From assembly GCA_915070235.1 (NCBI GenBank), contig CAJZFM010000023.1, positions 1 to 14,430 of the forward strand: 14,430 bases of DNA, read 5' to 3'. The stretch's first letter is position 1. The number at the start of each line of letters is the position of its first letter. Origin of the DNA: an uncultured Capnocytophaga sp. (GTDB taxonomy: Bacteria; Bacteroidota; Bacteroidia; Flavobacteriales; Flavobacteriaceae). The notes beneath the pieces were generated by a model. That model was not told the DNA's origin. It saw only the letters and a program-made list of their open reading frames with translations, and did not search any database. Below are positions 1 to 8,026 of the stretch, piece by piece. Made by a program: the position numbers and the translations under genes.

Positions 1-1
1 G

Positions 2-238
2 CCCGCCCAGATCGCCCGCTATTACCAATGGGCAGTCAGTCTCTTCACCATCGGGGCGATAATTGCCGCCTTGTCTCTCTGCTATGGGTTGCGCAACCTC
101 TATATGGCCAAGCTCTCCCAGCTCTTCCCCTTTACCCCTACCAATTTTACCCTACCTTTAGCCGCTTTTGCTTTGGCTATAGTGCTATGTGTGCTCTATA
201 GTGTGATACTCGTTAAGGGAGTGAAAGATGAAAAGTGA
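2..238 (+). CDS. C-terminal part of an unidentified membrane protein (5' end outside window)
   Basis: An open frame enters from the left edge and runs 78 codons to TGA at 236-238. It has two strongly hydrophobic stretches, about residues 10-30 (SLFTIGAIIAALSLCYG) and 52-70 (LAAFALAIVLCVLYSVILV), joined by a short polar linker, and it ends in a charged tail, GVKDEK. This is the pattern of the last two transmembrane helices of an integral membrane protein with a short C-terminal tail. The other two frames here give no membrane-like sequence or contain early stops. I do not recognise the family; small DUF2975-like or other two- to four-helix proteins are possible. A degenerate palindrome lies 40 bases after the stop and may end the transcript. 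Confidence 0.65.
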   Translation, partial: PAQIARYYQWAVSLFTIGAIIAALSLCYGLRNLYMAKLSQLFPFTPTNFTLPLAAFALAIVLCVLYSVILVKGVKDEK

Positions 239-278
239 AAAATGTAGCCAAACGAATGAGCTTGGGTATGTGGTGAAG

Positions 279-302
279 GTAGAGACGCAATTTATTGTGT
301 CT
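279..302. repeat. Short palindromic repeat remnant (GTAGAGACGCAAT type)
   Basis: AGACGCAAT at 283-291 and ATTGTGTCT at 294-302 form a 9-bp inverted repeat with one G-T mismatch and a two-base centre, preceded by GTAG. It resembles the short palindromes of the GTAGAGACGC type that are scattered through intergenic DNA of many cyanobacteria and flavobacteria (recalled, not searched). It is followed by CTTTTG, so it could also help end transcription of the preceding gene. Confidence 0.45.
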
Positions 303-381
303 TTTGTTAGTGAGAGTCTTTGGCAGCTGGGTATGTAAGGCAATTCACTCTTGAAAAAGAGTAAGATGTATAATGTTCAAC

Positions 382-395
382 TATAATATATTATA
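382..395. promoter_or_regulatory. 14-bp AT-only palindrome before the DUF262 pair
   Basis: TATAATATATTATA is a perfect palindrome that ends six bases before the ATG at 401. It could be an operator or simply AT-rich leader sequence; no TAnnTTTG box with a correctly placed TTTG is visible in 239-400. A lone TATAAT-like string at 369-374 is the only other promoter-like motif. Confidence 0.25.
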
Positions 396-400
396 ACAAT

Positions 401-2110
401 ATGAAATTTGAAACTAAGAATGTTCTAACTATTAAAGGGAATTTCTTTGTGCCCGATTATCAAAGAGGATATCGTTGGGGAGAAAATGAGGTTAAGCAAC
501 TTCTTGAGGATATTTATGAAAATGGGCTGAAATCTTATTATTTACAGCCTATTGTGGTAAAGCCTATAAAAGGAGAAGACTTTGAGTTGATAGATGGACA
601 GCAACGCCTTACAACTCTTTATCTGCTTTTAAATTATCTTGAAAAATCATTTTCAGGAGAAAGTAAAACAAGCAGAAAATATGAGATTACCTATGAGACT
701 CGTAAAGAAACACACTCTTATCTCACAGATTTAGATCCTAATAAAAAAGAGGATAATATAGATTTCTTCTTCATATACAATGCTTATCGAACCATTAAAG
801 AGTGGTTTAAAGATGATAGAAGCACTATTAATAAGTTTTATTTTTATTTAACAGAGTATGTAAAAATAATCTGGTACGAACCAGAAGATAATGTTAGCGG
901 GGTAGACCTATTCACTCGTTTAAATATAGGTCGTATCCCTCTTACGAACTCCGAATTAGTACGAGCCCTCTTCCTTAGTCGTAATAGCAACCTTACCCCT
1001 GCTGAACAATTAGAGATTGCTGCCGAATGGGATAGTATAGAAAAAGAACTACATCAGCCCTCTTTTTGGGCTTTTCTTACCAATTATCAACCTGAAGACT
1101 ATCCTAATCGTATAGACTTACTTTTTGACCTAATGGCAGGTGGTAAAAATAGAGATAAATATGCTACTTTCTTCTATTTCAATAATAAAATAAAAGAAAA
1201 AGAGAGAAAACAAGCTATTTGGAAAGATATTGTAGCCTACTTTGCCCGACTTAAAGAGTGGCATGAAAACCGAGAAATTTTCCATAAAGTAGGCTTCTTA
1301 GTGGCAGTAGGTAATAAGGATAAAGCACTTATCAATCTGCTAAATAATACAGAGGGAAAGAAAAAAGATGAAGTATTAGTCTATCTTGACTCTCGAATAA
1401 AAGAAGAGATAGAAAAGGTAAGTTTAGAAGAACTAACCTATCAAAGTAAAAATACCCATCAGGTTCTATTGCTGTTTAATGTACTTTCAGTTATGAATAT
1501 CAAGGATGAAAATTTGCGTTTTCCTTTTGATAAATACAAAAGTAGTTCTTGGAGTTTAGAGCATATTCACGCTCAAAATGCTGAAACTCTTAACACTACT
1601 GAAAAACGTAAAGAATGGTTAGCCGCTCACAAAGAAGCACTATATAACATAAAAAAGAATAATGATGTTCTACGTAATGAAGAAGAGAATGAAGATCACA
1701 TAAAAAATATTATAGATAGAATAGAGAAATTAGAACAACAAACTTCTATTGTAGGAACACAGTTTGATGAGTTACAAAAAGAAGTGTTTGAGCAATTGTC
1801 AAACGAAACAGAAGGTGATTACTTGGATAGTCTTGCCAATATGGCTCTTCTAAATGTAGGTAACAATGCAGCGCTGAATAATTCCGTTTTTGAAGTAAAA
1901 CGGCGTAAAATTATTGAAATGGATAAAACAGGCGCCTATATTCCCTATTGTACAAGAATGGTATTCTTAAAATATTATACACCAACCCCCTCTAACTTAC
2001 ACTTTTGGGGAGCTGATGACCGTGAGGCTTATATAAAAGCCATTAGAGAAACATTAAAACCTTATTTGAAAACTGAATTAAATCCAGAACCTGAAAATAC
2101 TAAAGCATAA
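401..2110 (+). CDS. DUF262 and DUF1524 (HNH) domain protein, GmrSD/SspE-like
   Basis: The 569-residue protein begins with the DUF262 signature: PDYQRGYRW at about 18-26 and DGQQRLTTL at 65-73, the DGQQR loop being the ParB/Srx-like nucleotide-handling motif of this family. DLFTRLNIGRIPLT in the middle is also typical. Near the C-terminus, EHIHAQN (His388 region) followed about 90 residues later by LANMALLNVGNNAALNN fits the HNH nuclease core of DUF1524. This two-domain layout is that of GmrSD type IV restriction enzymes and of SspE, which attack modified or phage DNA; the substrate here is unknown. Its last base is shared with the A of the next ATG (TAATG), so the two genes are probably translated as a coupled pair. 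The gene is visibly more AT-rich than the housekeeping genes on the right, which suggests transfer. Confidence 0.85.
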   Translation: MKFETKNVLTIKGNFFVPDYQRGYRWGENEVKQLLEDIYENGLKSYYLQPIVVKPIKGEDFELIDGQQRLTTLYLLLNYLEKSFSGESKTSRKYEITYETRKETHSYLTDLDPNKKEDNIDFFFIYNAYRTIKEWFKDDRSTINKFYFYLTEYVKIIWYEPEDNVSGVDLFTRLNIGRIPLTNSELVRALFLSRNSNLTPAEQLEIAAEWDSIEKELHQPSFWAFLTNYQPEDYPNRIDLLFDLMAGGKNRDKYATFFYFNNKIKEKERKQAIWKDIVAYFARLKEWHENREIFHKVGFLVAVGNKDKALINLLNNTEGKKKDEVLVYLDSRIKEEIEKVSLEELTYQSKNTHQVLLLFNVLSVMNIKDENLRFPFDKYKSSSWSLEHIHAQNAETLNTTEKRKEWLAAHKEALYNIKKNNDVLRNEEENEDHIKNIIDRIEKLEQQTSIVGTQFDELQKEVFEQLSNETEGDYLDSLANMALLNVGNNAALNNSVFEVKRRKIIEMDKTGAYIPYCTRMVFLKYYTPTPSNLHFWGADDREAYIKAIRETLKPYLKTELNPEPENTKA

Positions 2111-4203
2111 TGGAACAAGAGAAATATACTTTTACAGATGTTTGTCAGCAAGATCTTGACGGCATCGAAATTCCTATCATACAGCGTGATTACGCACAAG
2201 GTCGTGAAAAAGAAGAGAAAAAGCGCGATCGTTTTCTCAAAGCACTTTTAAGAGCAGTAAATTCTGAAAAAGGTATCACTTTAGATTTTGTCTATGGCAG
2301 TGTAATAGATAAAAAACTTGTGCCTTTGGACGGACAGCAACGCCTTACTACCTTGTTCCTATTACATTGGTATGCTGCCAAACGTGAAAATATACCTGCT
2401 GGACAATGGGAAGTATTGAAAAAATTCAGTTATGCAACTCGCCCCAGTGCACGTCGCTTCTGCGAACAACTTTTAGTCTTTGTTCCTGATTTTGATGCTG
2501 GAAAACACCTGTCTGAACAGATCTGTAATGAGGCATGGTTTCCTATGGCTTGGAATGATGATCCTACGGTAGAGGGAATGCTGAGAATGCTTGATGCCAT
2601 ACATCGTACTTTTGCAGGAACTATCCATCTCTGGAAAGCACTCACTGAGGATAGAAAAATTACTTTCTACTTTAAAAAATTAGAAGATATGGATATTACC
2701 GATGATATCTATATCAAAATGAACTCTCGTGGCAAACCCCTTACTGATTTTGAACACTTTAAAGCTGAATTTACAGAGGCTATTAGAGAAACGATTGGTA
2801 ATGATACTATTAGCCATAAAATAGATATCGCTTGGACAAATATGCTTTGGCCTTATCGCAGTAGTAATAACATTATTGATGAAGAGTTCTTAAATTATTT
2901 CCATTTTCTTACGGACATCATTCGTATAAAGAGTGATAACGATATGGGTAATAACAAGGATTACTTCGAGATGATTCCTTTTTACAAAAGAAATAATAAC
3001 AATGTTACTTTCTTAGAGAAAGCTTTTGATCTTTGGGAGGGAGTAAATATTGATGAGGTTTTTAACGCCTATCTTTCTGGAGAAGACTATGAAACAGGTA
3101 AAGTGAAAGTGTATGATAAGCAGACTAATCTTTTTAAAGATTGCTGCAAGAACTATACAGGTGTAGGTACACGTGGTTCTTTCGGTTTCAATAAGATGTT
3201 GATATTGTATGCTTTTATAGTTTGGAAAACTAAAGCTACCAATATTACAGACTCAGATTTTGCCCGACGCATACGCATCGTACGCAACTTAGTTTGGAAC
3301 TCTACGGACGAAATTCGTTTAGAACGAATGAAAAATCTTTTAGAAGAAGTAGAAGAAATTGTAATAAATGCCTCCTTAACAGAAGAATCCAATGGTTTTA
3401 ATATTCGGCAAAAACGAGAAGAAATTGAGAAAATAGCTTGGTGTGACCAAAATCCTAACCTTACAGAGAAACTCTTTGAATTAGAAGACCATTGGACTTT
3501 ATGTGGCTGTATAGCTGCTGTTGGGTTGGATAATCCTGAAAACTTCGATTCTTTTAGAGCCCTTTTTGACAATGATTTACTTTTGGTAAGTAAGGCACTA
3601 CTTACTTATGGGGATTACAGTCAAACATATACAGATAAGCGCTATCGTTTTATAGCAAGTCATAATTATAGAACTTGGCAGGAAATGCTTCAGCCTTCAC
3701 AACAGAGAAAAGAGTTTGAAAAAACGAAAGATACTATTGCTTTGTTGTTAGGTAGTCTTAAGAGCCTCTCTGCTGCTGACCTTGAAAAACAAATACAAAC
3801 CTATCTAAAAGATGCTAATACTCTAAAAGATTGGCGATATTATTCTATTAAGTACAGTTCTATTTTAAGCTATGCTCAAAATGGAATGTACTATCAAGAA
3901 GAGGAATGGCAACAACACTACAATATTGAAGTCTTACGAAAAAATTCTTTCAGAGGTTTTCATTGGAATGCTATTTTAATAGCTATCTATGAAGAAACTG
4001 AAGAAACTGAATTAGTTAAAGATGATTGGGGAAGTCCATTCACTTTAAAGAATGGCATGACCCTCGAAAATACAGATGAGACTTTGATATTCAGGGATAA
4101 TGACAAGATAGTTCACACTGAAAAAATCCCTCAAACTTCTGAAGGTATTGATCTTATTGACCGCGTAGAAAAAGCATTAGAACTTATTAGAACATACCAA
4201 TAA
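2110..4203 (+). CDS. Second DUF262 domain protein, partner of the preceding gene
   Basis: This 697-residue protein has a diverged DUF262 start: IPIIQRDYAQGR at 21-32 and LDGQQRLTTLFLLHWY at 73-88, followed by IYIKMNSRGKPLTDFEHFK at about 200-218. Unlike its neighbour it has no visible HNH motif; the remaining 450 residues are mostly helical in look, with aromatic-rich stretches, and end in a short region that looks strand-rich. It starts at the ATG overlapping the upstream stop by one base, so the two proteins are probably made in fixed ratio and may form one complex, with the first supplying the nuclease. Known DUF262 proteins act in restriction of modified or phage DNA. A defence role is an inference from the family and from the neighbouring restriction remnants. 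The gene is AT-rich like its partner. Confidence 0.8.
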   Translation: MEQEKYTFTDVCQQDLDGIEIPIIQRDYAQGREKEEKKRDRFLKALLRAVNSEKGITLDFVYGSVIDKKLVPLDGQQRLTTLFLLHWYAAKRENIPAGQWEVLKKFSYATRPSARRFCEQLLVFVPDFDAGKHLSEQICNEAWFPMAWNDDPTVEGMLRMLDAIHRTFAGTIHLWKALTEDRKITFYFKKLEDMDITDDIYIKMNSRGKPLTDFEHFKAEFTEAIRETIGNDTISHKIDIAWTNMLWPYRSSNNIIDEEFLNYFHFLTDIIRIKSDNDMGNNKDYFEMIPFYKRNNNNVTFLEKAFDLWEGVNIDEVFNAYLSGEDYETGKVKVYDKQTNLFKDCCKNYTGVGTRGSFGFNKMLILYAFIVWKTKATNITDSDFARRIRIVRNLVWNSTDEIRLERMKNLLEEVEEIVINASLTEESNGFNIRQKREEIEKIAWCDQNPNLTEKLFELEDHWTLCGCIAAVGLDNPENFDSFRALFDNDLLLVSKALLTYGDYSQTYTDKRYRFIASHNYRTWQEMLQPSQQRKEFEKTKDTIALLLGSLKSLSAADLEKQIQTYLKDANTLKDWRYYSIKYSSILSYAQNGMYYQEEEWQQHYNIEVLRKNSFRGFHWNAILIAIYEETEETELVKDDWGSPFTLKNGMTLENTDETLIFRDNDKIVHTEKIPQTSEGIDLIDRVEKALELIRTYQ

Positions 4204-4219
4204 GAAGATAGAGTAGATC

Positions 4220-4284
4220 ATTAGTATTTGTCAATAACCCTATCTCGGACAAGGATTTTACACTGTAATTAAATGAATACTAAT
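4220..4284. repeat. 9-bp inverted repeat in the gap before rhuM
   Basis: ATTAGTATT at 4220-4228 is the exact reverse complement of AATACTAAT at 4276-4284, with 47 bases between. The pair lies in the 130-base gap between the DUF262 genes and rhuM. It may be a weak hairpin or a pair of protein sites; it could also mark an insertion edge. No clear terminator with a T run is visible here. Confidence 0.3.
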
Positions 4285-4333
4285 CATTTGAAACAAACGT
4301 TTAACAAATTTTGATAAATAGTAGTGTCATAAA

Positions 4334-5347
4334 ATGAATAGCCCAAAGAAACCTAAAGACCTGCTAAGGGCTTCTGTAGCGGAGTATCTAACCTTTGTCA
4401 CCGCTACAGGAGAGAGCAGTATCCAAAGCCTCTATGCCGACGAGAATGTATGGCTTTCCCAAAAAATGATGGGATTGCTCTATGGGGTAGAAATCCCTAC
4501 TATCAATTACCACCTAAAAAAGATATTCGAAGACAATGAATTAGATGAGGATTCAGTTATTAGAAATTTTCTAATAACTGCCGATGATGGGAAAACCTAT
4601 AATACGAAGCACTATAACCTATCGGCGATTATTGCCGTAGGCTACAAGGTCAATTCGGAAAGGGCGGTGCAGTTCCGCAAATGGGCTACGCAAATCATAG
4701 AAGAATTTACCATCAAGGGCTTTGCCATGGATGATGAACGGCTGAAAAACGATGGAACCCTGCTAGGAAAGAAGTATTTCGAGGAACAGCTACAACGTAT
4801 CCGTGAAATACGCCTCTCCGAACGCAAGTTCTATCAGAAAATCACTGATATTTACGCTACTTCCATTGATTACGACCCCAAAGCCTCTGCTACCCAACGC
4901 TTTTTTGCAACCGTACAGAACAAACTACATTGGGCAATTCATGGATATACCGCTGCCGAGGTAATTTATGAGCGTGCCAATTCTGAAAAACCCCATATGA
5001 GACTGACCACTTGGAAAGATGCCCCTGAGGGGAAAATCTATCCCTTTGATGTAGTTGTAGCCAAGAACTACCTTACCGAACATGAAATGGCACAGCTACA
5101 GCGTTTAGTCTCTGCCTACTTGGATATGGCTGAAGATATGGCCTTGAGGCATATCCCTATGACCATGAGCGATTGGGAGGTACGCCTGAACCGTTTTTTA
5201 GAATTTGCCGACCGAGAGGTCTTACAAGATGCTGGTAAAATCACCGCCGAGATCGCTCACACACATGCCTTAGCGGAGTTTGAAAAGTATCGTATCGTAC
5301 AAGACCGCCTCTTTCAGTCGGATTTTGATAAATTTATTGACTCATGA
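4334..5347 (+). CDS. rhuM: RhuM family protein
   Basis: The 337-residue protein matches the RhuM family along its length as I know it: VWLSQKMMGLLYGV near residue 36, the winged-helix-like start; INYHLKKIFEDNELDEDSV; then the hallmark YNLSAIIAVGYKVNSERAVQFRKWA followed by IIEEFTIKGFAMDDERLKN at about 95-138. The C-terminal half has a helical body with TTWKDAPEGKIY and AKNYLTEHE. RhuM was named in Salmonella pathogenicity island 3, but its biochemical role is unknown. In many bacteria it lies inside type I restriction-modification loci, between hsdM and hsdS. That fits the HsdS stub directly downstream. Its base composition is close to that of the right-hand genes and less AT-rich than the DUF262 pair, so it probably arrived separately. 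The ATG at 4334 gives the usual family length. Confidence 0.9.
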   Translation: MNSPKKPKDLLRASVAEYLTFVTATGESSIQSLYADENVWLSQKMMGLLYGVEIPTINYHLKKIFEDNELDEDSVIRNFLITADDGKTYNTKHYNLSAIIAVGYKVNSERAVQFRKWATQIIEEFTIKGFAMDDERLKNDGTLLGKKYFEEQLQRIREIRLSERKFYQKITDIYATSIDYDPKASATQRFFATVQNKLHWAIHGYTAAEVIYERANSEKPHMRLTTWKDAPEGKIYPFDVVVAKNYLTEHEMAQLQRLVSAYLDMAEDMALRHIPMTMSDWEVRLNRFLEFADREVLQDAGKITAEIAHTHALAEFEKYRIVQDRLFQSDFDKFIDS

Positions 5348-5608
5348 ACACTAAGTAATTACGACAAACCAATTAAACCTATCCACACAAGGGAGTTGAT
5401 ACCCCAAGACCCCGCCTCCGTGTTCTTGGAGCATATTCATGCAGAGAAAGAGCAGCTTATCAAGGATAAAAAGTCCAAGTATTGTTATATTAGCTTTTCG
5501 CTTAATTTGTGGCACTATTTTTGTGGTTTCTGCAAAATACCTAAATCAATATCTCAGACAGAACTGCCTGTAGAGACTTGTCCTCCACATGTCCGCTATG
5601 TCCGCTAA
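5348..5608 (+). pseudogene. Remnant of a type I restriction specificity subunit (HsdS C-terminus)
   Basis: After the rhuM stop the same frame stays open to TAA at 5606-5608. From about 5387 to 5479 it encodes TRELIPQDPASVFLEHIHAE followed by KEQLIKDKKSK. This closely resembles the conserved tail of Bacteroidota and enterobacterial HsdS proteins, which normally read LVPQDPNDEPAS, then LLERI and AEKEQLIKE; here four residues (NDEP) appear to be missing. No target-recognition domain precedes it, and the residues after DKKSK are unlike HsdS. A TTG at 5396 could open a 70-residue frame but gives no sensible protein. I read it as the stub left after most of hsdS, together with hsdM and hsdR, was lost next to rhuM. 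Confidence 0.7.
5516..5523 (+). promoter_or_regulatory. Possible -7 box (TATTTTTG) for the lipoprotein gene
   Basis: TATTTTTG fits the Bacteroidota -7 consensus TAnnTTTG. There is no TTTG 19-21 bases upstream, only TTTTCG about 16 bases away, so the site is weak. If used, the transcript would have a leader of roughly 150 bases before the ATG at 5681. Confidence 0.3.
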
Positions 5609-5680
5609 AAATAGTCACTTATTACCAGCTTAGATAAAAAGCGTGCAATATCAGCAGTCAGTAACTCAAAACTAAAAGCT

Positions 5681-6721
5681 ATGAAAAGATCTCTCTTGTG
5701 CCTTCTGATAACCCTCACTGCTTGCCAGTCTAAAAAAGAAGAGCAAGCCACAACCACCCTTGCTCCTACAGAACAAAGTCCAATAACCACTGAACGAACA
5801 ACGGCTAAGCAGGGAAAAACACAGCAAACCTCTACCCCTGCCCGAGCAGACTTTCCCGTTGGCTCGGTAGTATATGTATTGAGCAAAGAAGATGCCAGCC
5901 CCGCCCCAGAAAAGGAAAACCAGCCCCAAACAGAGGATTTTGCCTTGGGAACTAAATTGGAAATAGTAGGGGAGGAAGGCCCCTATTACAAGGTCAAAAA
6001 GGGAGCACATGAGAGCTATGTCCTCAAGAACGAAGTAGGTTATAAGGAAGAGTCCTTCTCTAAAGAGGAGTTAGGACAAATCAATACACTTTTTGAGTAC
6101 AAAGGTACCACACGTATCCCTAAGGATTTGGATAATATCTCAGAGTTTTTCTCTATCTCCCTTATCTCTGAAGCTGAATACCAACAAGCGCTACAGCAGC
6201 GCCCCAAGTCTTTTGATAAAGGGGAGGCCATTGAGAAAACAGGAAAAATCCTATCCCTACCTTGCCAAAAGAAAAAGGTAAGATATGAGGACATCAGTCA
6301 GGGCGGATTTGATGAGACTATCTATAGCTATGTAGGCGAACATAAGGACATAGAGCAATATATTGTACGTGTGACAGGAGCCCAAGTGGTGCCCTATATA
6401 CTCACCGATAAGACCACAGGCAATGAGCTATATATGGACGGCTTTCCTTTGCTCTCGGCCGATAGAAAACATATTATCACCCTACATACCGACCCCGTCA
6501 ATGACGAAACCGATATAGCCCTCTATCGCATAGAGGGTGCCGCACCCTTGCGCCTTAAGACTATGGTCAAAGCCTCCTTGGCTTGGTGGCGATGTGCCAT
6601 GCACCAGCAGACCCCTATTTTCTTAGGACAGGACAATGCTCTCTATGCTCCTATCTACCCCATTGGCCTACCTGAAAACACAAACAAACTACTCTATATC
6701 AAAACAAAGATTAATGATTAA
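5681..6721 (+). CDS. Unidentified lipoprotein with an SH3-like domain
   Basis: The 346-residue product has a short signal peptide ending in the lipobox LTAC (residues 12-15), so Cys15 should be lipidated and the protein anchored in the periplasm or outer membrane. A Thr/Gln/Pro-rich linker (16-58) follows. Residues about 60-118 (GSVVYVLSKED, then ALGTKLEIVGEEGPYYKVKK) have the alternating-strand look of a bacterial SH3-like domain, which often binds cell-wall or peptide ligands. The rest is a mixed domain with no motif I know; a run near 257-300 (LSADRKHIITLHTD, ETDIALYRIEG) resembles one blade of a beta-propeller-like fold. I do not recognise the family. It is convergent with aroA, and its last codons and stop lie within the TTAATGA heptad repeat array. 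Confidence 0.8.
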   Translation: MKRSLLCLLITLTACQSKKEEQATTTLAPTEQSPITTERTTAKQGKTQQTSTPARADFPVGSVVYVLSKEDASPAPEKENQPQTEDFALGTKLEIVGEEGPYYKVKKGAHESYVLKNEVGYKEESFSKEELGQINTLFEYKGTTRIPKDLDNISEFFSISLISEAEYQQALQQRPKSFDKGEAIEKTGKILSLPCQKKKVRYEDISQGGFDETIYSYVGEHKDIEQYIVRVTGAQVVPYILTDKTTGNELYMDGFPLLSADRKHIITLHTDPVNDETDIALYRIEGAAPLRLKTMVKASLAWWRCAMHQQTPIFLGQDNALYAPIYPIGLPENTNKLLYIKTKIND

Positions 6722-6779
6722 TGGCAATAAACATTAATCATTAATCATTGTTGGCATTAATCATTAATCATTAATCATT
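6709..6779. repeat. Heptad repeat array with a perfect 15-bp hairpin between convergent genes
   Basis: GATTAATGATTAATG (6709-6723) and CATTAATCATTAATC (6732-6746) are exact reverse complements with an 8-base loop. A second run of the same 7-bp unit (CATTAAT) fills 6755-6779. The array holds the stop codons of both converging genes: the lipoprotein ends in AATGATTAA on the plus strand, and aroA ends in AATGATTAA on the minus strand. It may act as a two-way 3' end hairpin, though no long T run follows. Confidence 0.8.
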
Positions 6780-8000
6780 TTCTGTGATTCTCTCAAACTG
6801 TTCCCAAAAGTCAGGGAAGGACTTACTTACCACTTCCATATCATTGATAATCAGAGATATTTTTAGTGAAAGTGGCGCAAAGGCCATTGCCATACGGTGG
6901 TCTCCGTAGGTATTGATAGAGACATTACGAGGAATTTTACGAGTGGCTGTACTACCGATCCATATTTCCTCTTGGGAGATATGTACCTCACCATTTAGCT
7001 TCGTCAGTTCGTTTTTGAGTGCTTCCAATCGGTTGGTTTCCTTGATGTTAAGCGTATGTAAGCCACTCAAAAAGCACTCTATCCCAAGGCCAAAACAAGT
7101 AACCGCAATCGTCTGTGCGATATCGGGACAGTCCATCAGGTTATAGGAAAATATGGGTGAGAGCAGGTCGCGCTCCTTGACAAGCTGTATTTTGTCCTCC
7201 CAAAATATAGTACGCACCCCGAAGGCCTGATAAATATCCGCTACGATACGGTCGCCTTGCAGACTTTTCTCTTTATAATAATTCATATAAAGTGAAGAGC
7301 CCACAGGACTGAGTGCCACCATACTATAGAAGTACGAGGCCGAACTCCAGTCGGGCTCCACGACAATCATCTGTGGGGTAATTGCCATTGTATGGGGAAT
7401 GGTGAAGGTGTTTCCCTCAAAAGTCCCCTCTATACCCAGCTCATTGAGTAGCGAAAGGGTCATTCTAAGGTAAGGAAAGGAGGTAATCTCCCCATCCAAA
7501 TGTAGCGTCAGCCCATCGGTAAAGGACGGTGCCACAAGGAGCAAGGCCGAGATATATTGGCTGCTTACATTGGCTTTGATAGAGAGTTGCCCACCTTGTA
7601 GCTGCTTGCCGCGAATATGCAAGGGAGGGAATCCTTCTGCCTTAGAGTAGTAGATGTCTGCCCCTAATTGGCGCAAGGCATCTACCAAGATACCAATAGG
7701 GCGCTCCTGCATACGAGCCGAGCCTGTCAGTAGGACATCTCTGTACTGGCAGGCGGCAAAGTAGGCTGTCAGAAAGCGCATAGCTGTGCCCGCATCTCCT
7801 ATGTCTATAGTACTATCACCACAGTATAGTCCCCTATACATCGCCTCCGAATCCTTCGAAGGAGAGGCATTTTCTATTTGTAGTGTCGGATAAAGAGACT
7901 GTAGTAGCAGAAGTCGGTTTGTTTCACTCTTAGAGCCTCCGATGGTTAAGGTAAGGTTGTTGTCGTTTTTTAAGCGTTTTTTCTTTAGACGAATATCCAT
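6771..8000 (-). CDS. aroA: 3-phosphoshikimate 1-carboxyvinyltransferase (EPSP synthase)
   Basis: This enzyme joins phosphoenolpyruvate to shikimate 3-phosphate, the sixth step of the shikimate route to aromatic amino acids. The protein (409 residues from ATG at 8000) has all the family motifs in order: GSKSETNR at 22-29, with Lys24 and Arg29 as substrate-binding residues; GDAGTAMRFLTAY; RMQERPIG; SSQYISALLL; DWSSASYFY; CPDIAQT, with Asp293 matching the catalytic Asp; KETNR at 320-324, with Lys320 27 residues after Asp293 as in E. coli; DHRMAM at 367-372; and KSFPDFW at 393. A longer frame exists from TTG at 8039, but its 13 extra residues overlap a TAATTTTG box and are not family-like, so I chose the ATG. 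The residue after GTAMR is Phe instead of the Pro of E. coli AroA. Confidence 0.95.
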   Translation of the reverse strand: MDIRLKKKRLKNDNNLTLTIGGSKSETNRLLLLQSLYPTLQIENASPSKDSEAMYRGLYCGDSTIDIGDAGTAMRFLTAYFAACQYRDVLLTGSARMQERPIGILVDALRQLGADIYYSKAEGFPPLHIRGKQLQGGQLSIKANVSSQYISALLLVAPSFTDGLTLHLDGEITSFPYLRMTLSLLNELGIEGTFEGNTFTIPHTMAITPQMIVVEPDWSSASYFYSMVALSPVGSSLYMNYYKEKSLQGDRIVADIYQAFGVRTIFWEDKIQLVKERDLLSPIFSYNLMDCPDIAQTIAVTCFGLGIECFLSGLHTLNIKETNRLEALKNELTKLNGEVHISQEEIWIGSTATRKIPRNVSINTYGDHRMAMAFAPLSLKISLIINDMEVVSKSFPDFWEQFERITEND

Positions 8001-8018
8001 GTTGCATTTTAGAAAGTG

Positions 8019-8026
8019 CAAAATTA
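8019..8026 (-). promoter_or_regulatory. Possible -7 box (TAATTTTG) for aroA
   Basis: Read on the minus strand, TAATTTTG matches TAnnTTTG exactly and lies 18 bases before the ATG at 8000, giving a leader of only about 10-13 bases. No TTTG stands 19-21 bases upstream (one is 10 bases away), so only the -7 half is supported. It favours the ATG at 8000 over the TTG at 8039. Confidence 0.4.

Noticed and set aside
228..338. 36-residue frame overlapping the end of the first membrane protein gene
   Set aside because: It runs through the palindromic repeat remnant, has no family resemblance and its composition is not protein-like.
5396..5608. Stand-alone 70-residue gene from TTG
   Set aside because: Its first part is the HsdS tail and the rest is unlike any domain; the homology extends upstream of the TTG, so a remnant is the better reading.
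5605..6010. Two overlapping minus-strand frames rich in Cys and Phe
   Set aside because: They are antisense to the well-supported lipoprotein gene and show no family motifs.
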